Below are positions 1-7,197 of a DNA stretch of 9,170 bases, one piece after another. The stretch is from assembly GCA_035540675.1 (NCBI GenBank), contig DATLGB010000007.1, positions 1 to 9,170 on the forward strand, read 5' to 3'. The position numbers and the translations under genes were made by a program. The notes under the pieces are model-generated. The model was not told the DNA's origin. It saw only the letters and a list, made by a program, of their open reading frames with translations, and did no database searches. This DNA is from DATLGB01 sp035540675 (GTDB taxonomy: Bacteria > Actinomycetota > Thermoleophilia > Solirubrobacterales > Solirubrobacteraceae). Position 1 is the stretch's first letter. The number at the start of each line of letters is the position of its first letter.

Positions 1-135
1 GTCACGGGCGGGCTGGTCGGGCGCGGGCTGTTCAGGCGCGGGCTGTTCAGGCGCGGACTCCTGCTCAGGTGCCGCGGCGGCGGTTGGCGCGATCGCGTCA
101 ATCGCGGCGCGGGCGTTCACCAGCCCGCCCGTGAC
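1..135. repeat. Perfect 17-bp inverted repeat, arms 1-17 and 119-135
   Basis: Positions 1-17 read GTCACGGGCGGGCTGGT and positions 119-135 are its exact reverse complement. The match stops at 18/118; on the other side it meets the window edge, so the arm may be longer. Both arms lie inside the protease reading frame, the inner one at the end of the catalytic domain and the outer one after the PEQPA linker. It could be a genuine foldback, a chance match in GC-rich coding DNA, or an assembly artefact if the window edge is a contig end. Confidence 0.75.
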
Positions 136-1416
136 GGTCTGCCCGACCAGCGTCGGCAGCGGCACCGTCGTGTCGAGCAGCGCCCGCCGCACGTCCGCGA
201 CTGTCGCGGCGGGCGCGGCCGCCCACGCCAGCGCGGCGACCCCGGACACGTGCGGTGTGGCCATCGAGGTGCCGTCGAGGAAGACCCAGCGGCCGCCGGG
301 ATAGGTGCTCGCCGTGTTGACGCCCGGCGCCGCCAGGTCGACCGTGCGCGCGCCGCGATTCGAGAAGGTGGCGAGCGCACCGTTGGCGTCGATGGCGGCG
401 ACGCAGATCACGTTGGGCAGGTCGTAGGCGCACGGGTAGGTTGGCGCCGCATCGTTGTCGGCGCCGTCGTTGCCCGCCGCCGCGATGAACAGCGTGTCCC
501 GCGCGGCGGCGATCGCGTCCCGCTCGGCGCGCGAGAACGCGCTGCCGCCGAGGCTCGCGTTGAGCAGGCGCACGCCCTTCTGCCGCGCGTACGCGTACCC
601 CCCGATCAGGGCCGAGACCGAGCCGTTGCCGTCGTCGCCCAGCACGCGCAGCGGCAGCAGCGACGTCCGCCAGGCGACGCCGGCCACGCCGGTGCGGTCG
701 TTGCCGCGTGCGCCGATCGTGCCGGCCACGTGCGTCCCGTGCCCGTCGACGTCGGCAGGGTCGGCGTCGCGGCCGGCGAAGTCCCACCCGTGGACGTCGT
801 CGACGAGGCCGTTGCCGTCGTCGTCGCGCCCGTTGACCAGCTCATCGGGGTTGCGCCACAGGTTCGGCGCCAGATCAGGGTGGGCGGCGTCGAGGCCGGT
901 GTCGGCGACAGCGACCACGATCCCGGCGGCGCCGGTGGTGCGGTCCCACGCCTCCGGCGCGTCGATGTCGACGTCGGTGGTCCCGGTCGTGCCCGCGACC
1001 CGCTGGCCGGTGTTGTGCAGGCCCCACAGCAGCGGGAAGAACTGGTCGTCCGGCGTCGCGAGCGCCCGCCGCACGTGGTCGGGCTCGGCGTAAAGGACGC
1101 CGGGTGCGTCCTCGAGCTCATCGGCGGCCGCGCGGGCCGTCCGGCCGGGCGCCGGCCGGACGAGCTGCATGCCGTCCACCGGCAGCGTGCGTCGCAGCTC
1201 CACGTCGGCCGCGCGCCGGACGGCCGCCCGCTCCGCCGGCTCGGCGCCGCGCTCGAAGCGGACGATCACGTCGCGCGGCGCCGGGGCCGGGCCGCCGGGG
1301 CCGGCGAGCTGCGCGTGCTCGACCGGGGGCGCGGTCGCCGGCTGGGGGAACAGCGCGACGCCCGCGGTGACGGCGGCGATCAGGGCGAGGACGGCTAGCA
1401 GCGGGCGGAGGCGCAT
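1..1416 (-). CDS. Secreted subtilisin-like serine protease (peptidase S8), C-terminus outside window
   Basis: The reading frame runs from ATG at 1416 to the window edge without a stop, giving 472 residues of a longer protein. Residues 1-29 look like a Sec signal peptide (MRLRP, hydrophobic core, ATA before a likely cleavage site). Residues about 48-117 look like an I9-type inhibitor propeptide, followed by the S8 catalytic domain (about 128-445). Catalytic residues are visible: Asp172 in VADTGLD, His226 in DGHGTHVAGT, oxyanion Asn316 in AAGND and nucleophile Ser384 in DGTSMATPHVSG. A DDDGNG segment near 198-203 resembles the calcium-binding loop of related subtilases, and Cys329/Cys338 may form a disulfide. 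The domain ends in a Pro/Glu/Gln linker with PEQPA repeats (about 450-470), so another domain or anchor probably lies beyond the window. It is 23 bp downstream of the M28-like gene on the same strand, probably one transcript. Expected role: extracellular endopeptidase matured by propeptide removal. No clear Shine-Dalgarno precedes the start. Confidence 0.93.
   Translation of the reverse strand, partial: MRLRPLLAVLALIAAVTAGVALFPQPATAPPVEHAQLAGPGGPAPAPRDVIVRFERGAEPAERAAVRRAADVELRRTLPVDGMQLVRPAPGRTARAAADELEDAPGVLYAEPDHVRRALATPDDQFFPLLWGLHNTGQRVAGTTGTTDVDIDAPEAWDRTTGAAGIVVAVADTGLDAAHPDLAPNLWRNPDELVNGRDDDGNGLVDDVHGWDFAGRDADPADVDGHGTHVAGTIGARGNDRTGVAGVAWRTSLLPLRVLGDDGNGSVSALIGGYAYARQKGVRLLNASLGGSAFSRAERDAIAAARDTLFIAAAGNDGADNDAAPTYPCAYDLPNVICVAAIDANGALATFSNRGARTVDLAAPGVNTASTYPGGRWVFLDGTSMATPHVSGVAALAWAAAPAATVADVRRALLDTTVPLPTLVGQTVTGGLVNARAAIDAIAPTAAAAPEQESAPEQPAPEQPAPDQPARD
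6..50 (-). repeat. 15-bp tandem repeats coding the PEQPA linker
   Basis: Two exact 15-bp copies, GCGCGGGCTGTTCAG, lie at 21-35 and 36-50, and a degenerate copy at 6-20. On the minus strand they encode the Pro-Glu-Gln-Pro-Ala repeats of the protease C-terminal linker. The in-frame period of five codons suggests slippage-driven length variation of a flexible extracellular spacer; that is inference. Confidence 0.8.
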
Positions 1417-1439
1417 GCCACGGCACTACCCGGCTGAAG

Positions 1440-2495
1440 TCATGTTTGGACGCCAAGTTCCGCGTCGAGCGCGTCGACCACGGCCAGGCAGAAGTCGAGC
1501 GTGTCCTCGAGCGCCGCCGCCTCGACCGCTTCGGGCACGTCGGCGGCCGTGCGGGCGCGCGGCACGGTGCCCCGCTCGTCCACCGCCCGCACCGCGATGG
1601 CGGGCAGGCCACGGCCGCGGGCGGCGCCGGCGGCGCTCGGCCGGTTGAGGCGGCGGCGGCGCGCCGCCGGCTCGGTGACGGAGGCGGCGGCCGCCGCGAG
1701 CTGGCGGTGGTGCGTGTGCCACGCGGGCGTGCCGGAGCCGCACGGGCCGATCTCGAGCACCAGCGTCGGCGACAGCCGCGCCGGCGGCCGCGCCGCGAGC
1801 TCCTCGTGCAGCGCCAGCGCGACGGCGACGCCGCTGGCGCAGTCCGACGCGCCGGGCGTGACCTCTGCGAGCGCGACGTCGAGCGCCGCGGCGGCCGCCA
1901 CCAGCAGCACGACCGTCGGCACGAGCTGCAGCGCACCCACCACCGTTCCCTCGGCGCCGGCGACGCGGGCCCCGCAGGCGGCGGCGACGGCGGCGAGCGC
2001 GAGCGCGACCCACACGAGCGGGCCCGGCCGCATCCGCCCGCCCAGCCTGCGGACGCCCTCGCGCAGCGCGAGGCCGCGCCGCGGTGCGTCGACGTTGACG
2101 GTGATGACGAGCGCGATCGCGTCCGGTTCGGGCGGCTCGACCACCACCAGCTGGGTGGCGCGCCGGTAGAACAGCCGCGGCAGCAGCCCCCCGTACCCGG
2201 TCAGCTCGAGCGCGTAGGAGACCAGCGCGACGGCGGCGACCGCGAGCGCGGGCACGACGGCGGCCTCGGCCGTCGACGCGAGGCTGGCCGCCACGCCGAG
2301 CACCGCGTGCAACGCCAGGGACGCCGGCCACTGCGGCCGCACCCAGACCGTCTCCAGCCACGCGTCATGGCCGCGAGCGCGCAGGTCGTCGTGCAGCCAC
2401 AGCGCGGCGCGGCGCTCCGGGTCGTGGCAGGCGCTGCGCGGGGCGAAGGCGCAGAGGGCGTCGACGGTGTCGCGCAGGGGCGTCACGGGCGGCAT
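1440..2495 (-). CDS. M28 peptidase-like membrane protein, probably catalytically inactive
   Basis: A 351-residue protein from ATG at 2495. This start avoids overlap with the divergent amidase and begins a helical segment typical of M28 N-termini (RRAALWLHDDLRARGHDAW, about 28-46). Hydrophobic stretches at about 57-98 and 158-206 suggest three to four membrane segments inserted in the domain. The M28 resemblance rests on ALVITVNVDAPRRG (about 128-141), ASDCASGVAVALALHEEL (216-233), VLEIGPCG (246-253) and a C-terminal ADVPEAVE...ALEDTL...LVDALD-like end. In active M28 enzymes the first is a His-x-Asp metal site, but here it reads Asn134-Val-Asp136. The Glu-Glu segment normally between the Asp-x-x-SG helix and the next strand seems absent: SPTL (242-245) runs straight into VLEIG. 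The C-terminal His is also not evident (RARTAADVP). It therefore looks like a non-catalytic relative or an internally deleted copy. It lies upstream of and probably co-transcribed with the S8 protease. Confidence 0.78.
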   Translation of the reverse strand: MPPVTPLRDTVDALCAFAPRSACHDPERRAALWLHDDLRARGHDAWLETVWVRPQWPASLALHAVLGVAASLASTAEAAVVPALAVAAVALVSYALELTGYGGLLPRLFYRRATQLVVVEPPEPDAIALVITVNVDAPRRGLALREGVRRLGGRMRPGPLVWVALALAAVAAACGARVAGAEGTVVGALQLVPTVVLLVAAAAALDVALAEVTPGASDCASGVAVALALHEELAARPPARLSPTLVLEIGPCGSGTPAWHTHHRQLAAAAASVTEPAARRRRLNRPSAAGAARGRGLPAIAVRAVDERGTVPRARTAADVPEAVEAAALEDTLDFCLAVVDALDAELGVQT

Positions 2496-2514
2496 GATCG
2501 CCGACGCGCTCAAG

Positions 2515-2520
2515 TAAGGT
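2515..2520 (+). promoter_or_regulatory. Possible -10 element (TAAGGT) or ribosome binding site of the amidase cassette
   Basis: The only AT-richer patch in the 35-bp divergent spacer reads AAGTAAGGT. TAAGGT fits the actinobacterial TANNNT -10 pattern 10 bases before the ATG at 2531, which would give a near-leaderless transcript. Alternatively AAGG acts as a weak Shine-Dalgarno. No convincing -35 is seen. Confidence 0.35.
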
Positions 2521-2530
2521 CCCGCCCCCG

Positions 2531-3940
2531 ATGACGGCCACCGAGCCGCACACCGACGTCGACCTCGCCTTCGCCGGGCCGGGGCGCCTCGCGGCACTGA
2601 TCCGCACGGGTGAGGTCACGTCGCGCGAGCTCACCGAGCTCTACCTCGACCGGATCTTCCGGCTCGACCAGCGGCTCAACGCGTTCCGCGTCGTGCTCGG
2701 CGAGCGCGCGCTGGCCGAAGCGGACGCCGCCGACGCCGCCCGGCGCAACGGCGACGAGCGGCCGCTGCTCGGCGTCCCGATCGCGGTCAAGGACGACATG
2801 GACCTGGCGGGGGAGACGACCACCTACGGGGCCGTGGCGACCCGCCCGCCGGCGCAGCAGGACTCCGCGGTCGTGCGTCGCCTGCGCGACGCGGGCGCCG
2901 TCGTGCTCGGCAAGACGAACGTCCCCGAGCTGATGACGATGAACTTCACCGAGACCGAGTGGTACGGCGCGACGCGCAACCCCTGGGATCTCGACCGCAC
3001 GCCGGGCGGCTCGAGCGGCGGCAGCGCGGCCGCCGTCGCCGCGGGGCTGGCCGCCGCGGCCACCGCCTCCGACGGCGCGGGCTCCATCCGCATCCCGGCG
3101 GCGGCCTGCGGCCTCGTCGGCCTCAAGCCGCAGCGCGGGCGCGTGCCGACGCCGCGCGCATGGCACGGCCTCTCCACCTACGGAGTGCTCGCGCGCACGG
3201 TCGCCGACGCCGCGCTGCTCTACGACGTGATCAAGGACGGCGACGGCTCGTGGGCCGCCGCCGCCTCCGCGCCGCCGCGGAAGCTGCGCGTCGCGCTGTC
3301 GACGGTCGTCCCGAAGCCGGTCATGGCGCGCGCCGACGCCGAGCAGGAGCGCGGCGTCCGGACGCTCGCCGACGCGCTGCGCGACCTCGGCCACGAGGTC
3401 GTCGAGCGCGATCCCGACTACGGCCCGATCTACGCGTCCGTGATCCCGCGCTACCTGCGCGGCATCCACGACGACGCGAAGGAGATGCCCGATCCGCGCC
3501 GGCTCCAGCGCCGCACGCGCGGCCTCGCCCGCATGGGCTCGCTGATCCCGGAGGCGGCGCTGCAGCGCGCGCTGCGCCGGGAGGCCGCCGACCGCGAGCG
3601 CCTCAACGCGCTGTTCGGCGAGTTCGACCTGCTCCTCACGCCGGCGTGGACGGCGCGGCCGTGGCGCATCGGCGCGCTCGAGGCCGCGGGCGGCCCGCGC
3701 TCGCTCGACGCCGCCACGCGGATGACGCCGTACGAGGCGCCGTGGAACCACACCGGCCAGCCGGCGATCGCCGTGCCGGCGGCGCAGGCGCCGGACGGGT
3801 TCCCGGTCGGCGCGCAGCTCGTCGCGCCCCCCGACGGCGAGCCGCTGCTGCTGTCGGTCGCCGCCCAGCTCGAGGCGGCGCTGCAGTGGCCGTCCCGCCG
3901 CCCCCCGTCCGACACCCCCCTCCAGGAGAGCACGCCATGA
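2531..3940 (+). CDS. Amidase, amidase-signature (AS) family
   Basis: A 469-residue cytoplasmic enzyme of usual stand-alone AS length. The family hydrolyses a carboxamide to acid plus amine or ammonia with a Ser-cisSer-Lys triad. All three residues are visible: Lys87 in PIAVKDDMD, cis-Ser161 in TPGGSSGGSAAA, and Ser185 in SDGAGSIRIPAA. The spacing of 24 residues between Ser161 and Ser185 matches GatA and FAAH. The flanking KTNVPELM (128-135) and GLVGLKP (194-200) motifs are canonical. The C-terminal part has GQPAIAVPA and the GFPVGAQLVA motif. It is not assigned as GatA because no gatB or gatC lies alongside and it heads a different cassette. It ends in an ATGA overlap with the acyl-CoA ligase, so the released carboxylic acid may be the ligase substrate (inference). 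The natural substrate cannot be read from sequence. Confidence 0.95.
   Translation: MTATEPHTDVDLAFAGPGRLAALIRTGEVTSRELTELYLDRIFRLDQRLNAFRVVLGERALAEADAADAARRNGDERPLLGVPIAVKDDMDLAGETTTYGAVATRPPAQQDSAVVRRLRDAGAVVLGKTNVPELMTMNFTETEWYGATRNPWDLDRTPGGSSGGSAAAVAAGLAAAATASDGAGSIRIPAAACGLVGLKPQRGRVPTPRAWHGLSTYGVLARTVADAALLYDVIKDGDGSWAAAASAPPRKLRVALSTVVPKPVMARADAEQERGVRTLADALRDLGHEVVERDPDYGPIYASVIPRYLRGIHDDAKEMPDPRRLQRRTRGLARMGSLIPEAALQRALRREAADRERLNALFGEFDLLLTPAWTARPWRIGALEAAGGPRSLDAATRMTPYEAPWNHTGQPAIAVPAAQAPDGFPVGAQLVAPPDGEPLLLSVAAQLEAALQWPSRRPPSDTPLQESTP
3924..3928 (+). promoter_or_regulatory. Ribosome binding site (AGGAG) of the acyl-CoA ligase
   Basis: AGGAG lies inside the last codons of the amidase, 8 bases before the ATG at 3937. 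It fixes that start against the much longer open frame beginning at 2959 in the same phase. Confidence 0.8.
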
Positions 3941-5424
3941 ACCTCGCAGACTTCCTGACCCGCGCGGCCGACCGGCATGGCGACCGGCCCGCGCTCAAGC
4001 TCGACGACATCGTCGTCAACTACGCGATCCTGAACGAGGGCTCCAAGCGCATCGCCGGGATGCTGCGCGACCGCGGCATCGGCCCGGGCGACCGTGTCGG
4101 GATCATGCTGCCGAACGTCCCGCACTTCGCGATCGTCTACTACGGCGTCCTGCGCGCGGGCGCGGTGGTCGTCCCGATGAACGTCCTGCTCAAGGGTCGC
4201 GAGGTCGGCTTCTACCTGCGCGACCCGGAGGCGAAGCTGCTGTTCGCCTGGCACGGCTTCGCCGAGGCGGCGACCGCCGGCGCCGAGCAGGAGGGCGTCG
4301 AGTGCATCCTGGTCCAGCCCGGCGAGTTCGAGCAGCAGGTGATGGCCGCCGAGCCGGTGCAGGAGGTCGTCGATCGCAGCGAGGACGACACCGCGGTCAT
4401 CCTCTACACGTCGGGCACCACCGGCACGCCGAAGGGCGCCGAGCTCACGCACGCGAACCTCATCCGCAACGTGGAGGTGTCGCGGACCCTGTTCGACGGC
4501 GATGAGAACGACGTCGTCCTCGGCGCACTTCCGCTGTTTCACTCCTTCGGGCAGACCTGCTCGCTCAACGCGACCGTCGCCGGCGGCGGCTGCCTGACGC
4601 TGATCCCGCGCTTCGATCCGGCCAAGGCGCTCGAGATCATCCAGCGCGACCGCGTGACGATCTTCATGGGGGTGCCGACGATGTACGCGGCGCTGCTCAA
4701 CCACCCCGACCGCGAGAGCTACGACGTCTCGACGCTCGACCTCTGCGTCTCCGGCGGCTCGGCGCTGCCGGTCGAGATCCTGCGCGGCTTCGACGAGGCC
4801 TTCGGCTGCAAGGTGCTCGAGGGCTACGGCCTGTCGGAGACCTCGCCCGTCGCGTCGTTCAACCACCCCGACCGCGAGCGCAAGCCGGGCTCCATCGGGA
4901 CGCCGATCGAGGGCGTCGAGATGAAGGTCGTCGACGACGAGGGCAACGAGGTGCCGCAGGGTGACGTCGGCGAGATCGTCATCCGCGGCCACAACGTCAT
5001 GAAGGGCTACTGGAACCGCGACGACGCGACGCGCGAGGCGATCCGCGACGGCTGGTTCCACACGGGCGACATGGCCACGGTCGACGAGGACGGCTACTTC
5101 TTCATCGTCGACCGCAAGAAGGACATGATCATCCGCGGCGGCTACAACGTCTACCCGCGCGAGATCGAGGAGGTCCTCTACGAGCACCCCGCGGTCCGCG
5201 AGGCCGCCGTGGTCGGCATGCCGCACGACGAGCTCGGCGAGGAGGTCGCGGCGGCGGTCGCCGTCAAGGAGGGCGAGCAGGTCGACGAGGCCGCGCTGCG
5301 CGACTTCGTCAAGGAGCACGTGGCCGCCTACAAGTACCCCCGCAAGATCTTCTTCGTCGACGAGCTGCCCAAGGGCCCGACGGGCAAGATCCTCAAGCGC
5401 GAGATCGAGTTGCCGGCCGGGTGA
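3937..5424 (+). CDS. AMP-forming acyl-CoA ligase (FadD / long-chain fatty acid-CoA ligase type)
   Basis: A 495-residue ANL-superfamily enzyme that activates a carboxylic acid with ATP to an acyl-adenylate and then to an acyl-CoA. The core motifs appear in order: the P-loop YTSGTTGTPKG (157-167), ALPLFHSFG (197-205), the aromatic/Thr motif EGYGLSETSP (295-304), HTGD (375-378), the hinge region DRKKDMIIRGGYNVYPREIE (392-411), and the catalytic Lys484 in PTGKILKRE. It is slightly short for the family but complete at both ends. It is coupled to the amidase by ATGA and to the phosphatase by GTGA. The N-terminus (MNLADFLTRAADRHGDRPAL) fits the long-chain/medium-chain ligase type, but acyl chain length cannot be deduced; an aryl or branched acid is also possible. 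Confidence 0.96.
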   Translation: MNLADFLTRAADRHGDRPALKLDDIVVNYAILNEGSKRIAGMLRDRGIGPGDRVGIMLPNVPHFAIVYYGVLRAGAVVVPMNVLLKGREVGFYLRDPEAKLLFAWHGFAEAATAGAEQEGVECILVQPGEFEQQVMAAEPVQEVVDRSEDDTAVILYTSGTTGTPKGAELTHANLIRNVEVSRTLFDGDENDVVLGALPLFHSFGQTCSLNATVAGGGCLTLIPRFDPAKALEIIQRDRVTIFMGVPTMYAALLNHPDRESYDVSTLDLCVSGGSALPVEILRGFDEAFGCKVLEGYGLSETSPVASFNHPDRERKPGSIGTPIEGVEMKVVDDEGNEVPQGDVGEIVIRGHNVMKGYWNRDDATREAIRDGWFHTGDMATVDEDGYFFIVDRKKDMIIRGGYNVYPREIEEVLYEHPAVREAAVVGMPHDELGEEVAAAVAVKEGEQVDEAALRDFVKEHVAAYKYPRKIFFVDELPKGPTGKILKREIELPAG

Positions 5425-6182
5425 GCCTCGCGCTCGCCGAGGCGATCGCCCGCGAGGCGGGCGCGGAGCTGCGCGCCCGCTTCGTCGCGGCCGAGCGCCG
5501 CGGCGTCAGCTCGAAGTCGACGCCGACCGACCTCGTCTCCGAGGCCGACCTCGCGGCCGAGGCGCTGATCCGAGAGCGCCTGCGCGCGGAGCGGCCCGAC
5601 GACGCGATCGTGGGGGAGGAGGAGGACGACCACCCGGGGACGAGCGGGCGGCGCTGGATCGTCGACCCGCTCGACGGCACGGTCAACTTCCTGTTCGGGA
5701 TCCCGCAGTGGGCGGTCTCGATCGCCGTCGAGGACGGCCAGGGCACGCTCGCCGGCGTCGTCTACGACCCGATGCGCGACGAGTGCTGGGCGGCGGAACG
5801 CGATGGCCCGGCGCTGCTCGACGGCACGCCGGTCGCCGCCTCCGCGCGCGCCGAGCTCGCCAGCGCCCTCGTCGCCACCGGCTTCGGCTACGACCCCGAG
5901 GTGCGGCGCGTGCAGGCCGCCGTCGTCGCCCGGCTGTTGCCGCGCGTGCGCGACATCCGGCGCGCGGGGGCGGCCGCGCTCGACCTCGCCTGGACCGCGG
6001 CCGGCCGCTACGACGCCTACTTCGAGCGCGGCGTGAAGCTGTGGGACGTCGCCGCGGGCGAGCTGATCTGCCGGCGCGCCGGGCTCGAGGTGCGGCGCCT
6101 GGAGCCCGCGCCGCCGGCCGACGCGGGCCTGCTGGTGGCGCCCCAGGCGCTGGCCGACGAGCTGTACGCGCTGGTCGGCTGA
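5421..6182 (+). CDS. Inositol monophosphatase (IMPase)-family phosphatase
   Basis: A 253-residue Mg-dependent, Li-sensitive-type sugar or inositol phosphatase. The start is GTG at 5421, overlapping the ligase stop as GTGA, with no strong Shine-Dalgarno, so translational coupling is likely. Metal ligands are visible: Glu66 in VGEEE, Asp82 and Asp85 in WIVDPLDGTVNF (79-90), and Asp209 in WDVAAGELI (208-216). The RRAGAAALDLAWTAAGRYDAYFE block (180-202) is the usual pre-ligand region of the family. Length is normal. The family includes inositol-1-phosphatase, histidinol-phosphatase (HisN) and related enzymes; no adjacent histidine or inositol gene lets me choose. Its link to an amidase and an acyl-CoA ligase is not obvious and may be simple operon packing. 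Confidence 0.94.
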   Translation: MSLALAEAIAREAGAELRARFVAAERRGVSSKSTPTDLVSEADLAAEALIRERLRAERPDDAIVGEEEDDHPGTSGRRWIVDPLDGTVNFLFGIPQWAVSIAVEDGQGTLAGVVYDPMRDECWAAERDGPALLDGTPVAASARAELASALVATGFGYDPEVRRVQAAVVARLLPRVRDIRRAGAAALDLAWTAAGRYDAYFERGVKLWDVAAGELICRRAGLEVRRLEPAPPADAGLLVAPQALADELYALVG

Positions 6183-6333
6183 CGGCGCGCGCGCCACGGG
6201 ACCGCCACCGGCGAGTGGGGGACGCACCTCGCGGGTAGCTGCGCCTCACTGGCGTACGGGAAGCCGGAGTCGCGTTCGGTTCCTCCTCCAGGGTCGCCGC
6301 TCCGGGACGTCAGGACGAAGTGGGAGCGCCGGC

Positions 6334-6364
6334 CGGCGCGGGCGGACACTCGCCGCCCGCGCCG
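6334..6364. terminator. 12-bp GC hairpin between convergent genes, candidate bidirectional terminator
   Basis: Arm 6334-6345 (CGGCGCGGGCGG) pairs perfectly with 6353-6364 around a 7-base loop. It lies in the 193-bp gap between the phosphatase stop (6182) and the stop of the minus-strand unit (6376). It overlaps a 14-bp palindrome, GCGCCGGCCGGCGC, at 6326-6339. There is no T-tract on either side, so intrinsic termination is uncertain. Nothing else is seen in 6183-6375. Confidence 0.5.
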
Positions 6365-6375
6365 CGCCGACACCG

Positions 6376-7197
6376 TCATCCGCCGTTCCAGCGCGCCGCG
6401 ACGCGACCGTGGGCGATGTCGTTGGCCCGCAGATGCTCGAGCAGGAGCGCGACGCCGGCGTCGGCGGGCTCCTCCGGGCGCGCCGCCGCCGCGACGGCCG
6501 CGGCCAGCTCGATCCGCGCGGCGGCACCGAGGCTGCTCATCCGCGCGAACGGGGACACGCTGACCGGGTGGTCGCCCCAGTGCACGCCGGCGGCGGCGCC
6601 CGCGCGCTCGATCGCGGCGGCCGCCTGCAGGTGCAGGTCGGCGAGTCGCGCGACGTCGGCCAGGCGGTTCGCCGCGAGCTGCCCGCCGTCGGCGGCGACC
6701 TGTGCCACGATCTCGGCCGCCAGCACCTCGGCGTTGAGCGTCGCGTGCAGTTGCGCGCCCGGACCGCTCGCCGGCGCGGTGCCGATCTCGATCCACGCGT
6801 CGCGCGCCGGCGCGGGTGCGTCCACGGCGGTCGGGACCGGCGCCTCCAGCGCGCGCCTCTGGCGGAACAGGATGCCGACCAGCAGCTCCGCGGTCGGGAG
6901 GTCGAGCAGCGGGCTCACGTCCGCGAGGTGCGAGCGCAGCGCGTCGACCAGTTCCGCCCGGTCGCCCGGCGCCCCGTGAGCGGGCGGCGCGGCCGGCGGC
7001 AGGTCGGCGAGGCGGTCGAGGATGGCCACGCCGTCGCGGGCGTCGGCGTGCGCCTGCGCCGCCAGCGCCAGCTTGACGTGCAGCCGCGGCTCGCGTGGCA
7101 GCGCGGCGAGCGCGCCGCGCGCGAGCGCCTGCAACGCGTCGGCATGGGAGGCGAGCCGGGCCGCGGTCTGCGCCGGGCTCGGGCTCGCGACGGTCAC
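6376..7197 (-). CDS. Hypothetical protein, mostly alpha-helical, family not recognised
   Basis: A 273-residue protein. I chose GTG at 7197 because it overlaps the stop of the upstream small membrane protein (GTGA) and gives a non-Arg-rich N-terminus, whereas the open frame further upstream is Arg-rich out-of-phase shadow of that gene. It has no signal peptide or membrane segment. It is Ala/Leu-rich and likely helical: helices around 8-32, 38-66, 80-118, 150-200 and 225-260. A helix with RLHVKLALAAQAHADARDGVAILDRL-like spacing (38-63) and a later HATLNAEVLAAEIVAQ helix (151-166) are loosely reminiscent of ferritin-like four-helix proteins. The paired ExxH metal motifs are not evident, so I do not assign that fold. 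A short PVSVSPFARMSSL segment (211-223) looks distinctive. It is co-transcribed with the membrane protein, so a joint role at the membrane is possible but unsupported. Confidence 0.75.
   Translation of the reverse strand: MTVASPSPAQTAARLASHADALQALARGALAALPREPRLHVKLALAAQAHADARDGVAILDRLADLPPAAPPAHGAPGDRAELVDALRSHLADVSPLLDLPTAELLVGILFRQRRALEAPVPTAVDAPAPARDAWIEIGTAPASGPGAQLHATLNAEVLAAEIVAQVAADGGQLAANRLADVARLADLHLQAAAAIERAGAAAGVHWGDHPVSVSPFARMSSLGAAARIELAAAVAAAARPEEPADAGVALLLEHLRANDIAHGRVAARWNGG

Noticed and set aside
250..1398. Long plus-strand open frames opposite the S8 protease (also 455-1093)
   Set aside because: Their translations are Arg/Val/Ala-rich low-complexity text typical of antisense frames in high-GC DNA, while the minus frame shows the complete S8 catalytic set.
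1446..2534. Plus-strand open frame opposite the M28-like gene
   Set aside because: Arg/Gly/Asp-rich with no recognisable motif; the minus frame carries membrane segments and M28-like blocks.
2496..2597. N-terminal extension of the M28-like gene to 2597
   Set aside because: It would overlap the amidase start and adds an Arg-rich unstructured stretch; ATG 2495 gives a normal N-terminus.
2959..3936. Upstream extension of the acyl-CoA ligase frame
   Set aside because: The extension is an out-of-phase Arg-rich shadow of the amidase; AGGAG plus ATG 3937 defines the true start at the canonical N-terminus.
3451..5319. 622-codon minus-strand frame opposite the ligase
   Set aside because: Asp/Val/Arg/His-rich composition from GC-skewed codons read in reverse; no motif, and it crosses two well-supported genes.
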